DNA of 45,523 nucleotides from an uncultured Rhodospirillaceae bacterium. Its GTDB lineage: Bacteria; Pseudomonadota; Alphaproteobacteria; CAAGCB01; CAG-977. A program made the translations under genes and the position numbers. Position 1 is the first letter of the stretch. Each line of letters begins with the position of its first letter. The stretch is taken from the NCBI GenBank assembly GCA_900550445.1, contig URSF01000018.1, positions 1 through 45,523 on the forward strand, in the 5' to 3' direction. The notes beneath the pieces are model-generated. The model made no database searches. It worked only from the letters and a program-made list of their open reading frames with translations, and was not told where the DNA came from. Positions 1 through 6,804 of the stretch are shown piece after piece.

Positions 1-8
1 TGTTTCAT
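1..8 (-). CDS. start of a gene running off the left edge (probable large cysteine-rich partner)
   Basis: On the minus strand an AAGGAG ribosome binding site (16-21) lies 7 bases before an ATG AAA start (6-8), just after the stop of the small secreted protein at 23-442. Only the first codons are in the window. The same layout, a small CCC-tailed protein followed at once by a MKK... secreted protein, is complete at 843-2419. The missing gene is therefore inferred to be another large cysteine-rich secreted protein. Its product cannot be seen. Confidence 0.45.
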
Positions 9-22
9 GACACTGCTCCTTG

Positions 23-442
23 TTAATTATTGACGCAGCAGCAGCCGTCCGAAGACTTCGTCATTCCCGAAGGACAAGACGATACCGTCGCTGTCGTAGT
101 CGTACCGCCGCCGATAATTACAGGCACATCGGGATTAATGACGGGCAGATCAGGGTTAATGACAGGTAAATCGGGATTCAAAATCGGCCGGTCAATCGTC
201 GAGGATCCGACGCAGATTTCGTTTCCGTTGCTGTCATAACGTGCCGGGCTGTAACTGAAACCGGGTGCGCAGCGCAATTTATTAATGACATTTGTTCCGC
301 CACCGATTGTCGTTTGTGTGCCGGGATTCTGCCATGACGTATCTATTCTGTCCACCAGTTGGGCATTATTAACAATGGCCTGTGCTGTTGGCGCAAATCC
401 CAACACAGCCGCAAAAGCAATCATATAAATCATTTTTTTCAT
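23..442 (-). CDS. small secreted protein with NPDLPVI repeats and C-terminal CCC motif
   Basis: 139 residues of unknown function. A Sec signal peptide is clear: MKK, a hydrophobic core and a cleavage site after about residue 22 (PTAQA). The mature part has a conserved IDTSWQNPGTQTT segment, three near-identical NPDLPVI/NPDVPVI heptads, a Gly/Thr-rich stretch and the C-terminus SSCPSGMTKSSDGCCCVNN. It is a paralogue of the 126-residue protein at 2039-2419, which shares the DTSW.NPGTQTT block, the heptads and the CCC tail. The start is supported by AAGGAGG about 8 bases upstream. A second gene starts 15 bases downstream, so the two are probably co-transcribed. The CPSG...GCCC ending resembles one module of the large cysteine-rich protein (GYTT...AEGCCCEAE at 843-2021). 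A role as a secreted or surface partner is inference. Confidence 0.75.
   Translation of the reverse strand: MKKMIYMIAFAAVLGFAPTAQAIVNNAQLVDRIDTSWQNPGTQTTIGGGTNVINKLRCAPGFSYSPARYDSNGNEICVGSSTIDRPILNPDLPVINPDLPVINPDVPVIIGGGTTTTATVSSCPSGMTKSSDGCCCVNN
116..178 (-). repeat. three tandem 21-nt units coding NPDLPVI heptads
   Basis: Units at 116-136, 137-157 and 158-178 each encode I-N-P-D-[LV]-P-V on the minus strand. They differ mainly at synonymous or conservative positions. The paralogue at 2039-2419 has two such heptads, so copy number varies between paralogues. Confidence 0.7.
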
Positions 443-794
443 GGTCTTTCCCTCCTTAAAAAAATACCACTGTTTTTATTGTAAATTAAAATTATTTTTT
501 TTGAAAAGGGAAATATACAGTATAGGGGTATAAAATATACAGTAAGGGGGTATAATAAAACGTCAAAAATTAAAGGAATGAAAAGAAAAGTAATTAAATG
601 AAATAATAAGCTGTGATTTTTTATTTTTTTCTTGAAAAAACAATGAAATAATTTTTTCCCGGCCGCTTTTTGAAAATATTTTACGAGTAATAACGGCTTG
701 TGTCCGTGTGCCGGATCGGTGTGTCGTGCCGCCGTCGGGACGCGGAAAAAGTTTTAAAAGTAAATAATTCTGTTTAAGAGAGAAAAAAGAAAAC
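443..794. other. AT-rich non-coding stretch upstream of the 23-442 gene
   Basis: About 350 bases without a convincing gene. The part next to the gene holds its ribosome binding site and probable promoter (a TACAAT-like -10 on the minus strand near 475-481). The tandem 22-bp repeat at 511-554 lies further upstream. The only open frame, at 563-796 on the minus strand, is Lys/Phe-rich low-complexity sequence without a family-like start. I see nothing else. Confidence 0.5.
511..554. repeat. two adjacent 22-bp direct repeats, candidate operators
   Basis: Repeat 1 is 511-532 and repeat 2 is 533-554. They agree at 20 of 22 bases and abut exactly, so the centre-to-centre distance is two helical turns. 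Each unit has AAATATACAGTA, a G-run and GTATA. They lie about 70-110 bases upstream of the minus-strand start at 442. That position fits a pair of transcription-factor sites, but no regulator is identified. Confidence 0.5.
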
Positions 795-822
795 AAAAAG
801 GAGGGAATATTCCCTCCTTTTT
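795..822 (-). terminator. rho-independent terminator of the cysteine-rich gene
   Basis: A perfect 14-bp inverted repeat (AAAAAGGAGGGAAT and its complement) ending in a T-run on either strand. It lies 20 bases past the stop codon at 843 of the minus-strand cysteine-rich gene. Confidence 0.8.
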
Positions 823-842
823 ATTTTAAGATAATGACAAGA

Positions 843-2021
843 TCAAAACGGTCCTATGACAGATCCCTGTCCGCAGTGACTTCCCTGAATGCCGTCGTTC
901 CCGCCGGGGACCGCCCAGCCGCTCCGGCATTGTGTGGAATCGTTAGTTAACGCTCCGAAGGGAAGAGAGCCGGTTTTTCTGCAACCGCCGGATTCTCCGT
1001 TGACTTTTATGCTGTAGTAATATCCCGCCGGGCAGGTGACGCAGTGTCCGTTGACAGATTTGTAACCGCTGGCGCAAATCGTGCAGCTGGAAGAACCCGC
1101 ATTAGACGTATATCCCGTAGGACAGCTTGTACAGCTGGTTGCGCCTGCGGCGGAGTATGTTCCGGCAGGGCAGGCAACACATTGGCCGTTTTGCAGATTG
1201 TATCCGCCGGCGCAGCTTGTGCAACTGAGATCAAAGTTCGTTGCGCCCGTACACCCTGTCGGCAGCTTGCAGCAAGTGCCGTTTGATATTCTGTAATAAC
1301 TGCTGTAAGCTCCGCTGCCGCATGTAATATTGGCGCCGTTAATACATTCAACGCATTTACCGCCGATTTTCAGTTGACCGTCACCGCATTCGGCTTTGAC
1401 GCATTGTCCGTCTTTCAGCGTGTATCCGCTTTCGCAAGACGTGCATACCGGTCCGGCTGCGGAACTGGTACACGTCGCGCAATTGGCAATCGCGGAAGAA
1501 CATGTCGGACAATAACCGTTGGAATAATTCAAATAGCGTCCGGATTCACATGATCCGCAGCCTTTTGAACAATCGTCCAGACACCCGACGGGGCATACGG
1601 CGTCAACGCATTTCCCAATGGTAGTATTATAAATCTGTCCGTTGCCGCATATCGATTCTGCTTCGCAGCAGCAGCCCTCTGCAGTATTGACGGTCGTATA
1701 TCCCGACTTGCATACAACATTATAACAGTTGTCGACGCACCTGTTGGCGTTCGGTCTTTTCCCTGACGGACAGCCCAAACATTTTCCCGTGGCATTGTCG
1801 CATGTCGTACAGCTGCTGTCACATTGCGGTTTTGCGATTTCTGTTTTGCCGGTGTCTACGGTTGTGTCCGCCGCAACGGAATAAGCGTTGCCGCGACCTA
1901 ATTTGACAGCTTTGGCGATAACAAATGTTCCCTGATCGGTAAAGACAGATTCTGCCTGTCCCGTTCCTGACAGCGATGCGGCCAGTAACAGCATCGCTGA
2001 AAAAAGCAGATATTTTTTCAT
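843..2021 (-). CDS. large cysteine-rich secreted protein (EGF/TIL-like modules)
   Basis: 392 residues. The signal peptide is MKKYLLF...GTGQA, cleaved near residue 22. After it comes the segment AKAVKLGRGNAY, then about 12 cysteine modules of types CxxC, CPAGTYSAAG..C..CPTGYTSNAG and CxSGYxLxxGxC. These resemble growth-factor-receptor or EGF-like disulfide repeats. A GYTTVNTAEGCCCEAE stretch echoes the CCC tail of the small upstream protein. The C-terminus GGNDGIQGSHC is also found in the broken paralogue at the right end. I chose the ATG at 2019-2021 because AGGGAG lies 7 bases upstream and a signal peptide begins there. An in-frame TTG at 2042 overlaps the upstream stop codon. The gene starts 17 bases after the 2039-2419 gene, so they form an operon. 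It is probably exported and disulfide-bonded; its function is unknown. Confidence 0.8.
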   Translation of the reverse strand: MKKYLLFSAMLLLAASLSGTGQAESVFTDQGTFVIAKAVKLGRGNAYSVAADTTVDTGKTEIAKPQCDSSCTTCDNATGKCLGCPSGKRPNANRCVDNCYNVVCKSGYTTVNTAEGCCCEAESICGNGQIYNTTIGKCVDAVCPVGCLDDCSKGCGSCESGRYLNYSNGYCPTCSSAIANCATCTSSAAGPVCTSCESGYTLKDGQCVKAECGDGQLKIGGKCVECINGANITCGSGAYSSYYRISNGTCCKLPTGCTGATNFDLSCTSCAGGYNLQNGQCVACPAGTYSAAGATSCTSCPTGYTSNAGSSSCTICASGYKSVNGHCVTCPAGYYYSIKVNGESGGCRKTGSLPFGALTNDSTQCRSGWAVPGGNDGIQGSHCGQGSVIGPF

Positions 2022-2038
2022 GACCGTTCTCCCTGACG

Positions 2039-2419
2039 TCAATTATTGATACAACAACAGCCGTCGGACGATTTTGTCGTACCCGACGGACAAGATGATA
2101 CCGTCGCCGTCGTTACAACCGGACCGATAACCGGCAGGTCGGGCTTTATGACAGGCAGATCGGGATTCAGCTTGATCGTTTCATCTGGGCAATTCGGTAC
2201 CCAGCCGGCGCACAATGATTGGTCGGCGTACGGGCAAACTTCGCACGCTTTTTTATATTCGTACTCCGTTTTATTTATTCCGCCCGTTGTTGTTTGTGTT
2301 CCCGGGTTAACCCAGCTGGTATCAATGTCTTTGTAGACTGTCTGAGTGGTTATTGCTCCGGCCGTTTGACCGGCGCACAGCGTTACCGCCAACGCCAAAG
2401 CGCAGCATATTTTTTTCAT
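2039..2419 (-). CDS. small secreted protein with PDLPVI repeats and C-terminal CCC motif
   Basis: 126 residues, paralogue of the protein at 23-442. The signal peptide is MKKICCALALAVTLCAGQTAGA. It shares the IDTSWVNPGTQTT block, two PDLPVI heptads and the ending SSCPSGTTKSSDGCCCINN. It differs by a central C..CPYADQSLC segment with four extra cysteines. AAGGAGG precedes the ATG, and the leader GGTATTTTTTT...AAGGAGGG is nearly the same as that of the 23-442 gene. It is first in a two-gene unit with the large cysteine-rich protein. Function unknown; a secreted partner of the downstream product is inferred from the repeated pairing. Confidence 0.75.
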   Translation of the reverse strand: MKKICCALALAVTLCAGQTAGAITTQTVYKDIDTSWVNPGTQTTTGGINKTEYEYKKACEVCPYADQSLCAGWVPNCPDETIKLNPDLPVIKPDLPVIGPVVTTATVSSCPSGTTKSSDGCCCINN

Positions 2420-2504
2420 GGTATTGCCCTCCTTAAAAAAAAATACCTTTACATTTTTATAATATCACAAACGGCGGATTTTTGTTAGTTAATTAAGAAA
2501 TAAT

Positions 2505-2537
2505 AAAAAAAACCGTCCTGAAAACGGACGGTTTTTT
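2505..2537 (-). terminator. rho-independent terminator of rpmB
   Basis: CCGTCC (2513-2518), a 7-base loop and GGACGG (2526-2531), flanked by A- and T-runs. It lies 18 bases past the rpmB stop codon. Confidence 0.75.
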
Positions 2538-2554
2538 CTGAAAAATCGGAACGA

Positions 2555-2854
2555 TTAAGCTTTTGCGGCCATTTTTTCTGCGGCGCCTTTGATGCGTTTT
2601 TTCAAACGTTTTGCTTCACAGGATAATTTGCCGTTCGGCGTAGACAGCAAAAACGCGTCCAATCCGCCGTTGTGTTCAATCGTCCGCAAACCACGCGAAG
2701 AAAGGCGCAGCGTAACGGTCGTTCCCAATGTTTCGCTCAGCAAAGAAACAGCCTGCAGATTCGGCAAAAACCGACGGCGGGTTTTGTTGTTTGCATGGGA
2801 CACATTGTTGCCTGTCTGGACACCTTTTCCGGTAATAATGCAACGTTTTGCCAT
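2555..2854 (-). CDS. rpmB: 50S ribosomal protein L28
   Basis: 99 residues, the usual length for alphaproteobacterial L28. The protein begins MAKRCIITGKGVQTGNNVSHANNKTRRRFLPN, with the family's G.G...GN.VSHA...T.R.F.PN signature, and ends in a basic KRLKKRIKGAA tail. It is a structural protein of the large ribosomal subunit. The ATG is preceded by AAAGGAA. The gene stands alone, with a promoter at 2891-2919 and a terminator at 2505-2537. Nothing is unusual. Confidence 0.95.
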   Translation of the reverse strand: MAKRCIITGKGVQTGNNVSHANNKTRRRFLPNLQAVSLLSETLGTTVTLRLSSRGLRTIEHNGGLDAFLLSTPNGKLSCEAKRLKKRIKGAAEKMAAKA

Positions 2855-2890
2855 AACACGAATTCCTTTAAACGAAAAATCAGAAGCTTT

Positions 2891-2919
2891 CTTTTAGCTT
2901 TAAACCGCCTCTGCGTCAA
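2891..2919 (-). promoter_or_regulatory. sigma-70-type promoter of rpmB
   Basis: On the minus strand TTGACG (2914-2919), a 17-base spacer and TAAAAG (2891-2896). They lie about 37 bases upstream of the rpmB start. Confidence 0.5.
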
Positions 2920-2937
2920 GTTAAATCTAAAGAAGAT

Positions 2938-2993
2938 TTGATAAAAGTTTTATCATCGGGCAATATAAAAACAACATTTTGATAAAATTTATC
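2938..2993 (+). promoter_or_regulatory. promoter with two palindromic operators before the alcohol dehydrogenase
   Basis: TTGATA (2938-2943), 17 bases, CAATAT (2961-2966) form a plausible promoter. Overlapping the -35 is a 17-bp perfect palindrome with one central base, TGATAAAA-G-TTTTATCA (2939-2955). A second palindrome, GATAAA-A-TTTATC (2981-2993), lies just before the ribosome binding site. Their centres are 40 bp apart. The shared core GATAAAA/TTTATC suggests one regulator binding both. Which regulator is unknown. Confidence 0.5.
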
Positions 2994-3004
2994 CGGAGGA
3001 AAAA

Positions 3005-4159
3005 ATGCTGAATTTTGAATATTACTGTCCGACTCGAATCGTTTTCGGCAAAGACACGATCGCGCGTTTGCCCGAATTGATTGATAAATCAAAAAAGGTT
3101 TTAATGATTTACGGCGGCGGATCGATCAAAAAGAACGGCGTTTACGATCAGGTGAAGCGGGCTTTGTCAGGTTATGACCTGCTGGAATTTTCGGGGATCG
3201 AACCGAATCCGAAATATGAAACGTGCATGAAGGCCGTCGAGCTGATTAAAAAGGAAAAAGTCGATTTTCTGCTGGCCGTCGGGGGCGGATCCGTTCTGGA
3301 CGGAACAAAGTTTATTGCCGCCGCGGCGAAATACGAAGGCGCCGATCCGTATGATATTTTAACAAAAGGCGCCTCTGTCAACGACGCTTTGCCTTTGGGC
3401 GATGTGATTACGCTGCCGGCGACGGGATCGGAAATGAACTGCAACGCTGTGATTTCGCGTTTATCTACAAACGAAAAGCTGGCGTTCGCCGATGAAAAAG
3501 TCTATCCGCGTTTTTCGGTTATTGATCCGTCCGTGACGTTTTCTCTGCCGGAAAAGCAGACGATCAACGGAATTGTCGATACGTTTGTGCATACGATGGA
3601 ATTGTACTGCACGTATGATGTTGATACGCCGCTGCAGGATTCCTGGGCGCTGGGATTATTGAAAACTTTGGTTCGGGAAGCTCCGAAGGTATTGAAACGC
3701 CCGAACGATTATAATGCGCGCGCGAATGTTTTCTGGTGCGCGACGTGCGGACTGAATTACTGGATGTCCTTGGGGGCGGTTCAGGATTGGGCAACGCATG
3801 GAATCGGGCATGAGCTGACGGCTTTTTACGGCATTGACCACGGGCAGAGTCTGGCAATTGTTCTGCCGCGTTTGCTGAAAAATCAGAAAAAAGTCAAGCA
3901 GGAAAAGCTGGCAAAGCTGGGACGCGAAGTTTTCGGCGTTCAATCCGGCGATGATTCAGCCGCGGCGGATCAGGCGATTGAGAAAACGGAAGCTTTCTTT
4001 AACTCGATCGGCATGAAAACAAAGCTGTCCGATTACGGCGTCGACGCGCGGGAAGCGGCTGAAAAAATTCGTTCCCGCTTTGCGGACCGCGGAACGAAAT
4101 TGGGAGAACACGAAGCGATAGACGCAAATGTGTCTTTTGACATTGTCCGCGCTTGCTGA
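3005..4159 (+). CDS. yqhD: iron-containing alcohol dehydrogenase (YqhD/BDH family)
   Basis: 384 residues, the full family length. It is an NAD(P)H-dependent reductase of aldehydes to alcohols in the cytoplasm, type III metal-dependent alcohol dehydrogenase family. The N-terminal Rossmann-like half has GGGS (37-40) and the nucleotide motif GGGSVLDGTK (93-102). The metal ligands line up with those of E. coli YqhD: D192 and H196 in VDTFVHTME, H265 in ATHGIGHE, H279 in GIDHG. The start has GGAGG 6 bases upstream. The gene is monocistronic, between a palindromic operator region and a terminator shared with the convergent acetyltransferase. The physiological substrate (butanal, methylglyoxal or other aldehydes) cannot be told from the sequence; the symbol denotes the family. 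Confidence 0.85.
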   Translation: MLNFEYYCPTRIVFGKDTIARLPELIDKSKKVLMIYGGGSIKKNGVYDQVKRALSGYDLLEFSGIEPNPKYETCMKAVELIKKEKVDFLLAVGGGSVLDGTKFIAAAAKYEGADPYDILTKGASVNDALPLGDVITLPATGSEMNCNAVISRLSTNEKLAFADEKVYPRFSVIDPSVTFSLPEKQTINGIVDTFVHTMELYCTYDVDTPLQDSWALGLLKTLVREAPKVLKRPNDYNARANVFWCATCGLNYWMSLGAVQDWATHGIGHELTAFYGIDHGQSLAIVLPRLLKNQKKVKQEKLAKLGREVFGVQSGDDSAAADQAIEKTEAFFNSIGMKTKLSDYGVDAREAAEKIRSRFADRGTKLGEHEAIDANVSFDIVRAC

Positions 4160-4177
4160 CGTTTGAAGACTTTTTAG

Positions 4178-4212
4178 AAAAAAGGGTGGTTTTTTCCGCC
4201 CTTTTGTTTTTT
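4178..4212. terminator. bidirectional terminator between convergent genes
   Basis: GGGTGG (4184-4189), loop TTTTTT, CCGCCC (4196-4201), with A-run before and T-run after. It serves the dehydrogenase and, read the other way, the acetyltransferase ending at 4211. Confidence 0.65.
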
Positions 4213-4693
4213 AAAAATCCATTGAATAAATCAGACAGTCGTCGCCTTTGGAATAATAGTTTTTCAGACGGGCTTCTTCTTTAAAACCGTAAGACTGATA
4301 AAATTTTTGCGTAGGGATATATAGATCCCGTCCTGCGGTTTTTAAAATCAGCTTGGTTGCTCCGGCTTGCCGGACGGTTTCCACGACTTTGTCCAGCAGA
4401 CGTTTCCCCATACCTTTGCCGCGGTGGTCATTGTGAACGGCCAGCCAGTGGATTTCAAATGTCGATACGGTGCAGGGCACTCTGGCAAAGCAGACATAAC
4501 CGGCTGTTTTTCCGTCGTGTTCCAGAAATAAAAAAGCATAGTTTTCCGTTGTGTTGCCGTCTTTTAAAGCATGACGGGCGTTTTTTACGGCCGCGTCAAT
4601 TTCGTCGGGCGCTCCTTCAAAAAAACCGGTAGAGGCTAAAATATCTCTGATTGTTTCAACGTCCTGTTCAAAAATCTCGTCACGAAATAACAT
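4211..4693 (-). CDS. GNAT family N-acetyltransferase
   Basis: 160 residues. It would transfer an acetyl group from acetyl-CoA to an amine; the substrate is unknown. The acetyl-CoA pyrophosphate-binding motif A is VHNDHRGKGMGKRLLDKVV at about residues 87-105, with the RGKGMG turn. Motif B is PTQKFYQSYGFKEEARLKNYY near 130-150, with the usual FY...GF pattern. The length is normal for a single-domain GNAT. It is alone and convergent with yqhD. AGAAGG lies about 10 bases upstream of the start. Confidence 0.8.
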   Translation of the reverse strand: MLFRDEIFEQDVETIRDILASTGFFEGAPDEIDAAVKNARHALKDGNTTENYAFLFLEHDGKTAGYVCFARVPCTVSTFEIHWLAVHNDHRGKGMGKRLLDKVVETVRQAGATKLILKTAGRDLYIPTQKFYQSYGFKEEARLKNYYSKGDDCLIYSMDF

Positions 4694-4869
4694 TTATCAT
4701 GATCCTTCTGATGCGTTACGGTTATAGATCGGAAAAACTTGGGACAAGATACCGTGTATTTATACGGTTGTCCATTGCCGAAATTAACATGTGTTCGGAC
4801 AATCGGCCGTACGGTACGTGTATTCAAAAGAACTTTATGATTTTTTGAGAGGAAGCTGCGGCTGAAAAT

Positions 4870-4944
4870 TGGCTGGGGCGGCTGGACTCGAACCAGCGAA
4901 TGACGGAGTCAAAGTCCGTTGCCTTACCGCTTGGCTACGCCCCA
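4870..4944 (-). tRNA. tRNA-Gln (anticodon TTG)
   Basis: A cloverleaf read on the minus strand. The acceptor stem TGGGGCG pairs with CGCCCCA, discriminator base G, CCA encoded. The anticodon loop CTTTGAC is flanked by the GGA/TCC stem and gives anticodon TTG. The T-arm has GGTTCGAGTCC. Confidence 0.93.
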
Positions 4945-4958
4945 ATCAGAATATGAAT

Positions 4959-4987
4959 AAGTAATCTTTTTTTGTTCCTTTCGTCAA
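4959..4987 (-). promoter_or_regulatory. promoter of tRNA-Gln
   Basis: TTGACG (minus strand, 4982-4987), 17 bases, TTACTT (4959-4964). Transcription would start about 7 bases before the tRNA. The -10 is weak. Confidence 0.4.
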
Positions 4988-5053
4988 GAGATTTGTTTGT
5001 TCTTTAATTTTTGATTGTTTTTTTAGTGAAATCGGTTATTGTGATGTTTGTTT

Positions 5054-5130
5054 GCGCCCGTAGCTCAGCTGGATAGAGTATCGGCCTCCGAAGCCGAGGG
5101 TCGTGGGTTCGAATCCCGCCGGGCGCACCA
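5054..5130 (+). tRNA. tRNA-Arg (anticodon CCG)
   Basis: 77 nt. The acceptor stem GCGCCCG pairs with CGGGCGC, followed by A and encoded CCA. The anticodon stem TCGGC/GCCGA encloses CTCCGAA, giving CCG. The T-arm is GGGTTCGAATCCC. A terminator follows at once, and the last 19 bases plus AAT-T are repeated at 5267-5288. Confidence 0.95.
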
Positions 5131-5134
5131 ATTG

Positions 5135-5161
5135 AAAAAATCCTCTTTCGAGGATTTTTTT
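5135..5161 (+). terminator. terminator of tRNA-Arg
   Basis: ATCCTC (5140-5145), loop TTTC, GAGGAT (5150-5155), with A-run before and a T-run to 5161. Confidence 0.75.
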
Positions 5162-5266
5162 GTTGGGGCGCAGGGGCGCGGAGGAGAAGCCGCGAAGTGG
5201 GTTCGGTGAGCGAAGCGAACGACGCCGTCAGGCGGTCCCTTGCGGACGAAGAGCGAAGCGATGAGC

Positions 5267-5288
5267 AATCCCGCCGGGCGCACCAATT
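5267..5288 (+). repeat. direct repeat of the tRNA-Arg 3' end (att-like scar)
   Basis: 22 bases identical to 5112-5133 (AATCCCGCCGGGCGCACCAATT). That is the 3' part of the tRNA-Arg T-arm, the acceptor strand, CCA and 3 further bases. The copies are 155 bp apart. The sequence between them is GC-rich and differs in composition from the flanks. It contains GAGCGAAGCGA twice (one as GTGAGCGAAGCGAAC). This is the pattern left when an element integrates into a tRNA 3' end, but no integrase is present, so a decayed element or a small duplication is as likely. Confidence 0.6.
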
Positions 5289-5710
5289 TGTAGCGCGACA
5301 ATTATATTTAGACTTTTTGACAATCATTTTCAGACCGGTAAAACGAATTACCGCGGCAGTTCGCCTTTCATCATGAAGATATTTTAATTATCGGAAAAAT
5401 AGTCTGCCGGATGCTGCTTCATGATCGCAGTGGTTTGATAATGAGGCAGCATCCTTTTTATCGCAGGCAGTCAGCGTTGGTAATGTAAGTGTCCTGAAAA
5501 AACAACTTAATCAACTGTCTTTCAGAATAATCAATCGGGTACGAAAATACTGTGCCGAACGACACAGCGGCGGAATTTATTTTTAAAAAGGTTCAGTTCT
5601 TAAACGGTCTTTTTTTTATGGAAACGTCGTGGTACAATTCTTTCGATACCGTGCGGATTTGTCTCTGCTTGTCCCGCACGTAAAACCTAACGACTAAAAG
5701 GAGGATCTTC
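5289..5710. other. 420-bp non-coding stretch before the ankyrin gene
   Basis: No open frame worth calling. It contains the strong hairpin with T-run at 5409-5459, listed separately. Near the gene there is a 7-bp stem (CGTGCGG 5650-5656 with CCGCACG 5674-5680) in the leader of the ankyrin gene, and a TACAAT that could be a -10 near 5632. Confidence 0.4.
5409..5459 (+). terminator. 14-bp-stem hairpin with T-run; terminator of an unseen short transcript
   Basis: GGATGCTGCTTCAT (5409-5422) pairs with ATGAGGCAGCATCC (5441-5454) along all 14 positions, one being a G-T wobble. The loop is 18 bases and TTTTTA follows. No plus-strand gene ends nearby: the closest is tRNA-Arg, which has its own terminator. 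Upstream TTGACA near 5318 could start a small RNA of roughly 100 nt ending here. Confidence 0.5.
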
Positions 5711-6730
5711 ATGAATATGTGCCTTTTTTATAATCCGCCGGAAACGGCGGTCGAACCGCTGAATTATTTCTTTTCCAGACTTGACGAATTTATGGCTTTG
5801 AAAGCCGAGATTTTTCGCTGTGAAGAATTATATCAAACCAAAATTCCCGGCTGCGCCGCAGGCGGATTATATGTAGGCTGTTATCCGTTAAGTGTCGGCG
5901 ATTTGCTTTGCCTGTATGAAACGGACAAATGGCGCATGAAAAATAAAAACGGGGAACTCTGTTATTTTTATCGCGTTACCGGCAGTCCGTTATCGGGAAT
6001 GAATACTTGCCAGATATGGAATCAGGATCAAAAAAAATTTATGACGACTTCTGTGGACAGCTTCGGCCGTTTGGCTTTTCCGGCCGTTCGGCTGGAACGG
6101 AAAACTTTCGGCGAGACGAAAGTCAGCCGTCGCGCGGCAGAGCTGTTTGCGCCGTTAAATGAGAAGATCGAACGGTTTTATTTTGAAAAAGCGCTTGAAG
6201 AAAAGCGCCGGGCATTTTTCGAAAAAGTACATGAGGAAATAAAAGAGCAGACGGACAAAAACGGCGTTACGTCTTTGATGCGTTTTTGCGAAAGCGGCGC
6301 TTTGAAAAAAGTTATCAGAATCTGGTTGAAAGAACCGCAGCGTTTTAACGCTGCGGCGCGTGACGGGCGAACGGTGATAAATTTTGCGGCCAAAGATCTG
6401 GCATGCCTGAAGTTTATTTTGAAAAAAGGAAAAACGGCGTACCGTTTTTCTCCTCTTGCCGACGTCTGCGAAACGTCGCCGGATATAGAAGAACGTCTGG
6501 ATTTGTTAATGCGGGCGGGGGTGGATATTGATGCGACGAATCCTGACAAAGAAACACCTTTGATCGTAGCGGCACAGACGATGAACGTGCGGGCGTTGAA
6601 ATGTCTGCTTGCCGCGGGAGCGGATAAGACCGTCAAAAACGCCGAAGGAAAAACGGCATATGATATTGCCGTGGAAAACGGAGTCGTGTTTGATTTCGGC
6701 CGGCTGACGGAAGAGCTGAAACCGTATTGA
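5711..6730 (+). CDS. ankyrin-repeat protein
   Basis: 339 residues, no signal peptide. Residues 1-180 have no recognised domain but contain cysteines (C37, C48, C57, C67) and end in a charged helix. Residues 183-323 form about four ankyrin repeats: NGVTSLMRFCESGALKKV, DGRTVINFAAKDLACLKFIL, a degenerate unit with LMRAGVDIDA, then DKETPLIVAAQTMNVRALKCLLAAGADKTV and EGKTAYDIA. Such repeats mediate protein-protein binding. The partner is unknown and could be intracellular or a host protein. AGGAGG lies 7 bases upstream of the ATG. The gene is single, after a long leader. Confidence 0.75.
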   Translation: MNMCLFYNPPETAVEPLNYFFSRLDEFMALKAEIFRCEELYQTKIPGCAAGGLYVGCYPLSVGDLLCLYETDKWRMKNKNGELCYFYRVTGSPLSGMNTCQIWNQDQKKFMTTSVDSFGRLAFPAVRLERKTFGETKVSRRAAELFAPLNEKIERFYFEKALEEKRRAFFEKVHEEIKEQTDKNGVTSLMRFCESGALKKVIRIWLKEPQRFNAAARDGRTVINFAAKDLACLKFILKKGKTAYRFSPLADVCETSPDIEERLDLLMRAGVDIDATNPDKETPLIVAAQTMNVRALKCLLAAGADKTVKNAEGKTAYDIAVENGVVFDFGRLTEELKPY

Positions 6731-6804
6731 GCACTGATGGCACGGAGATGATTCGAATCGGGATTTGAAAAAAAATCTTTTTTCGGCGGGAAAAAAGAGT
6801 TATC

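Noticed and set aside
563..796. Minus-strand 77-residue frame in the AT-rich upstream region
   Set aside because: Low-complexity Phe/Lys/Ser sequence, no ribosome binding site, and it overlaps the terminator at 795-822.
4730..4850. Imperfect hairpins (GGACAA ... TTGTCC) between the GNAT gene and tRNA-Gln
   Set aside because: The stems are short and interrupted, without T-run or conserved riboswitch features, so no call was made.
5004..5327. Minus-strand frames of 78 and 107 residues containing GIRTHDPRLRR / RDSNPRPSASEADT
   Set aside because: This is the antisense of tRNA-Arg and its partial duplicate, a well-known false protein found across databases.
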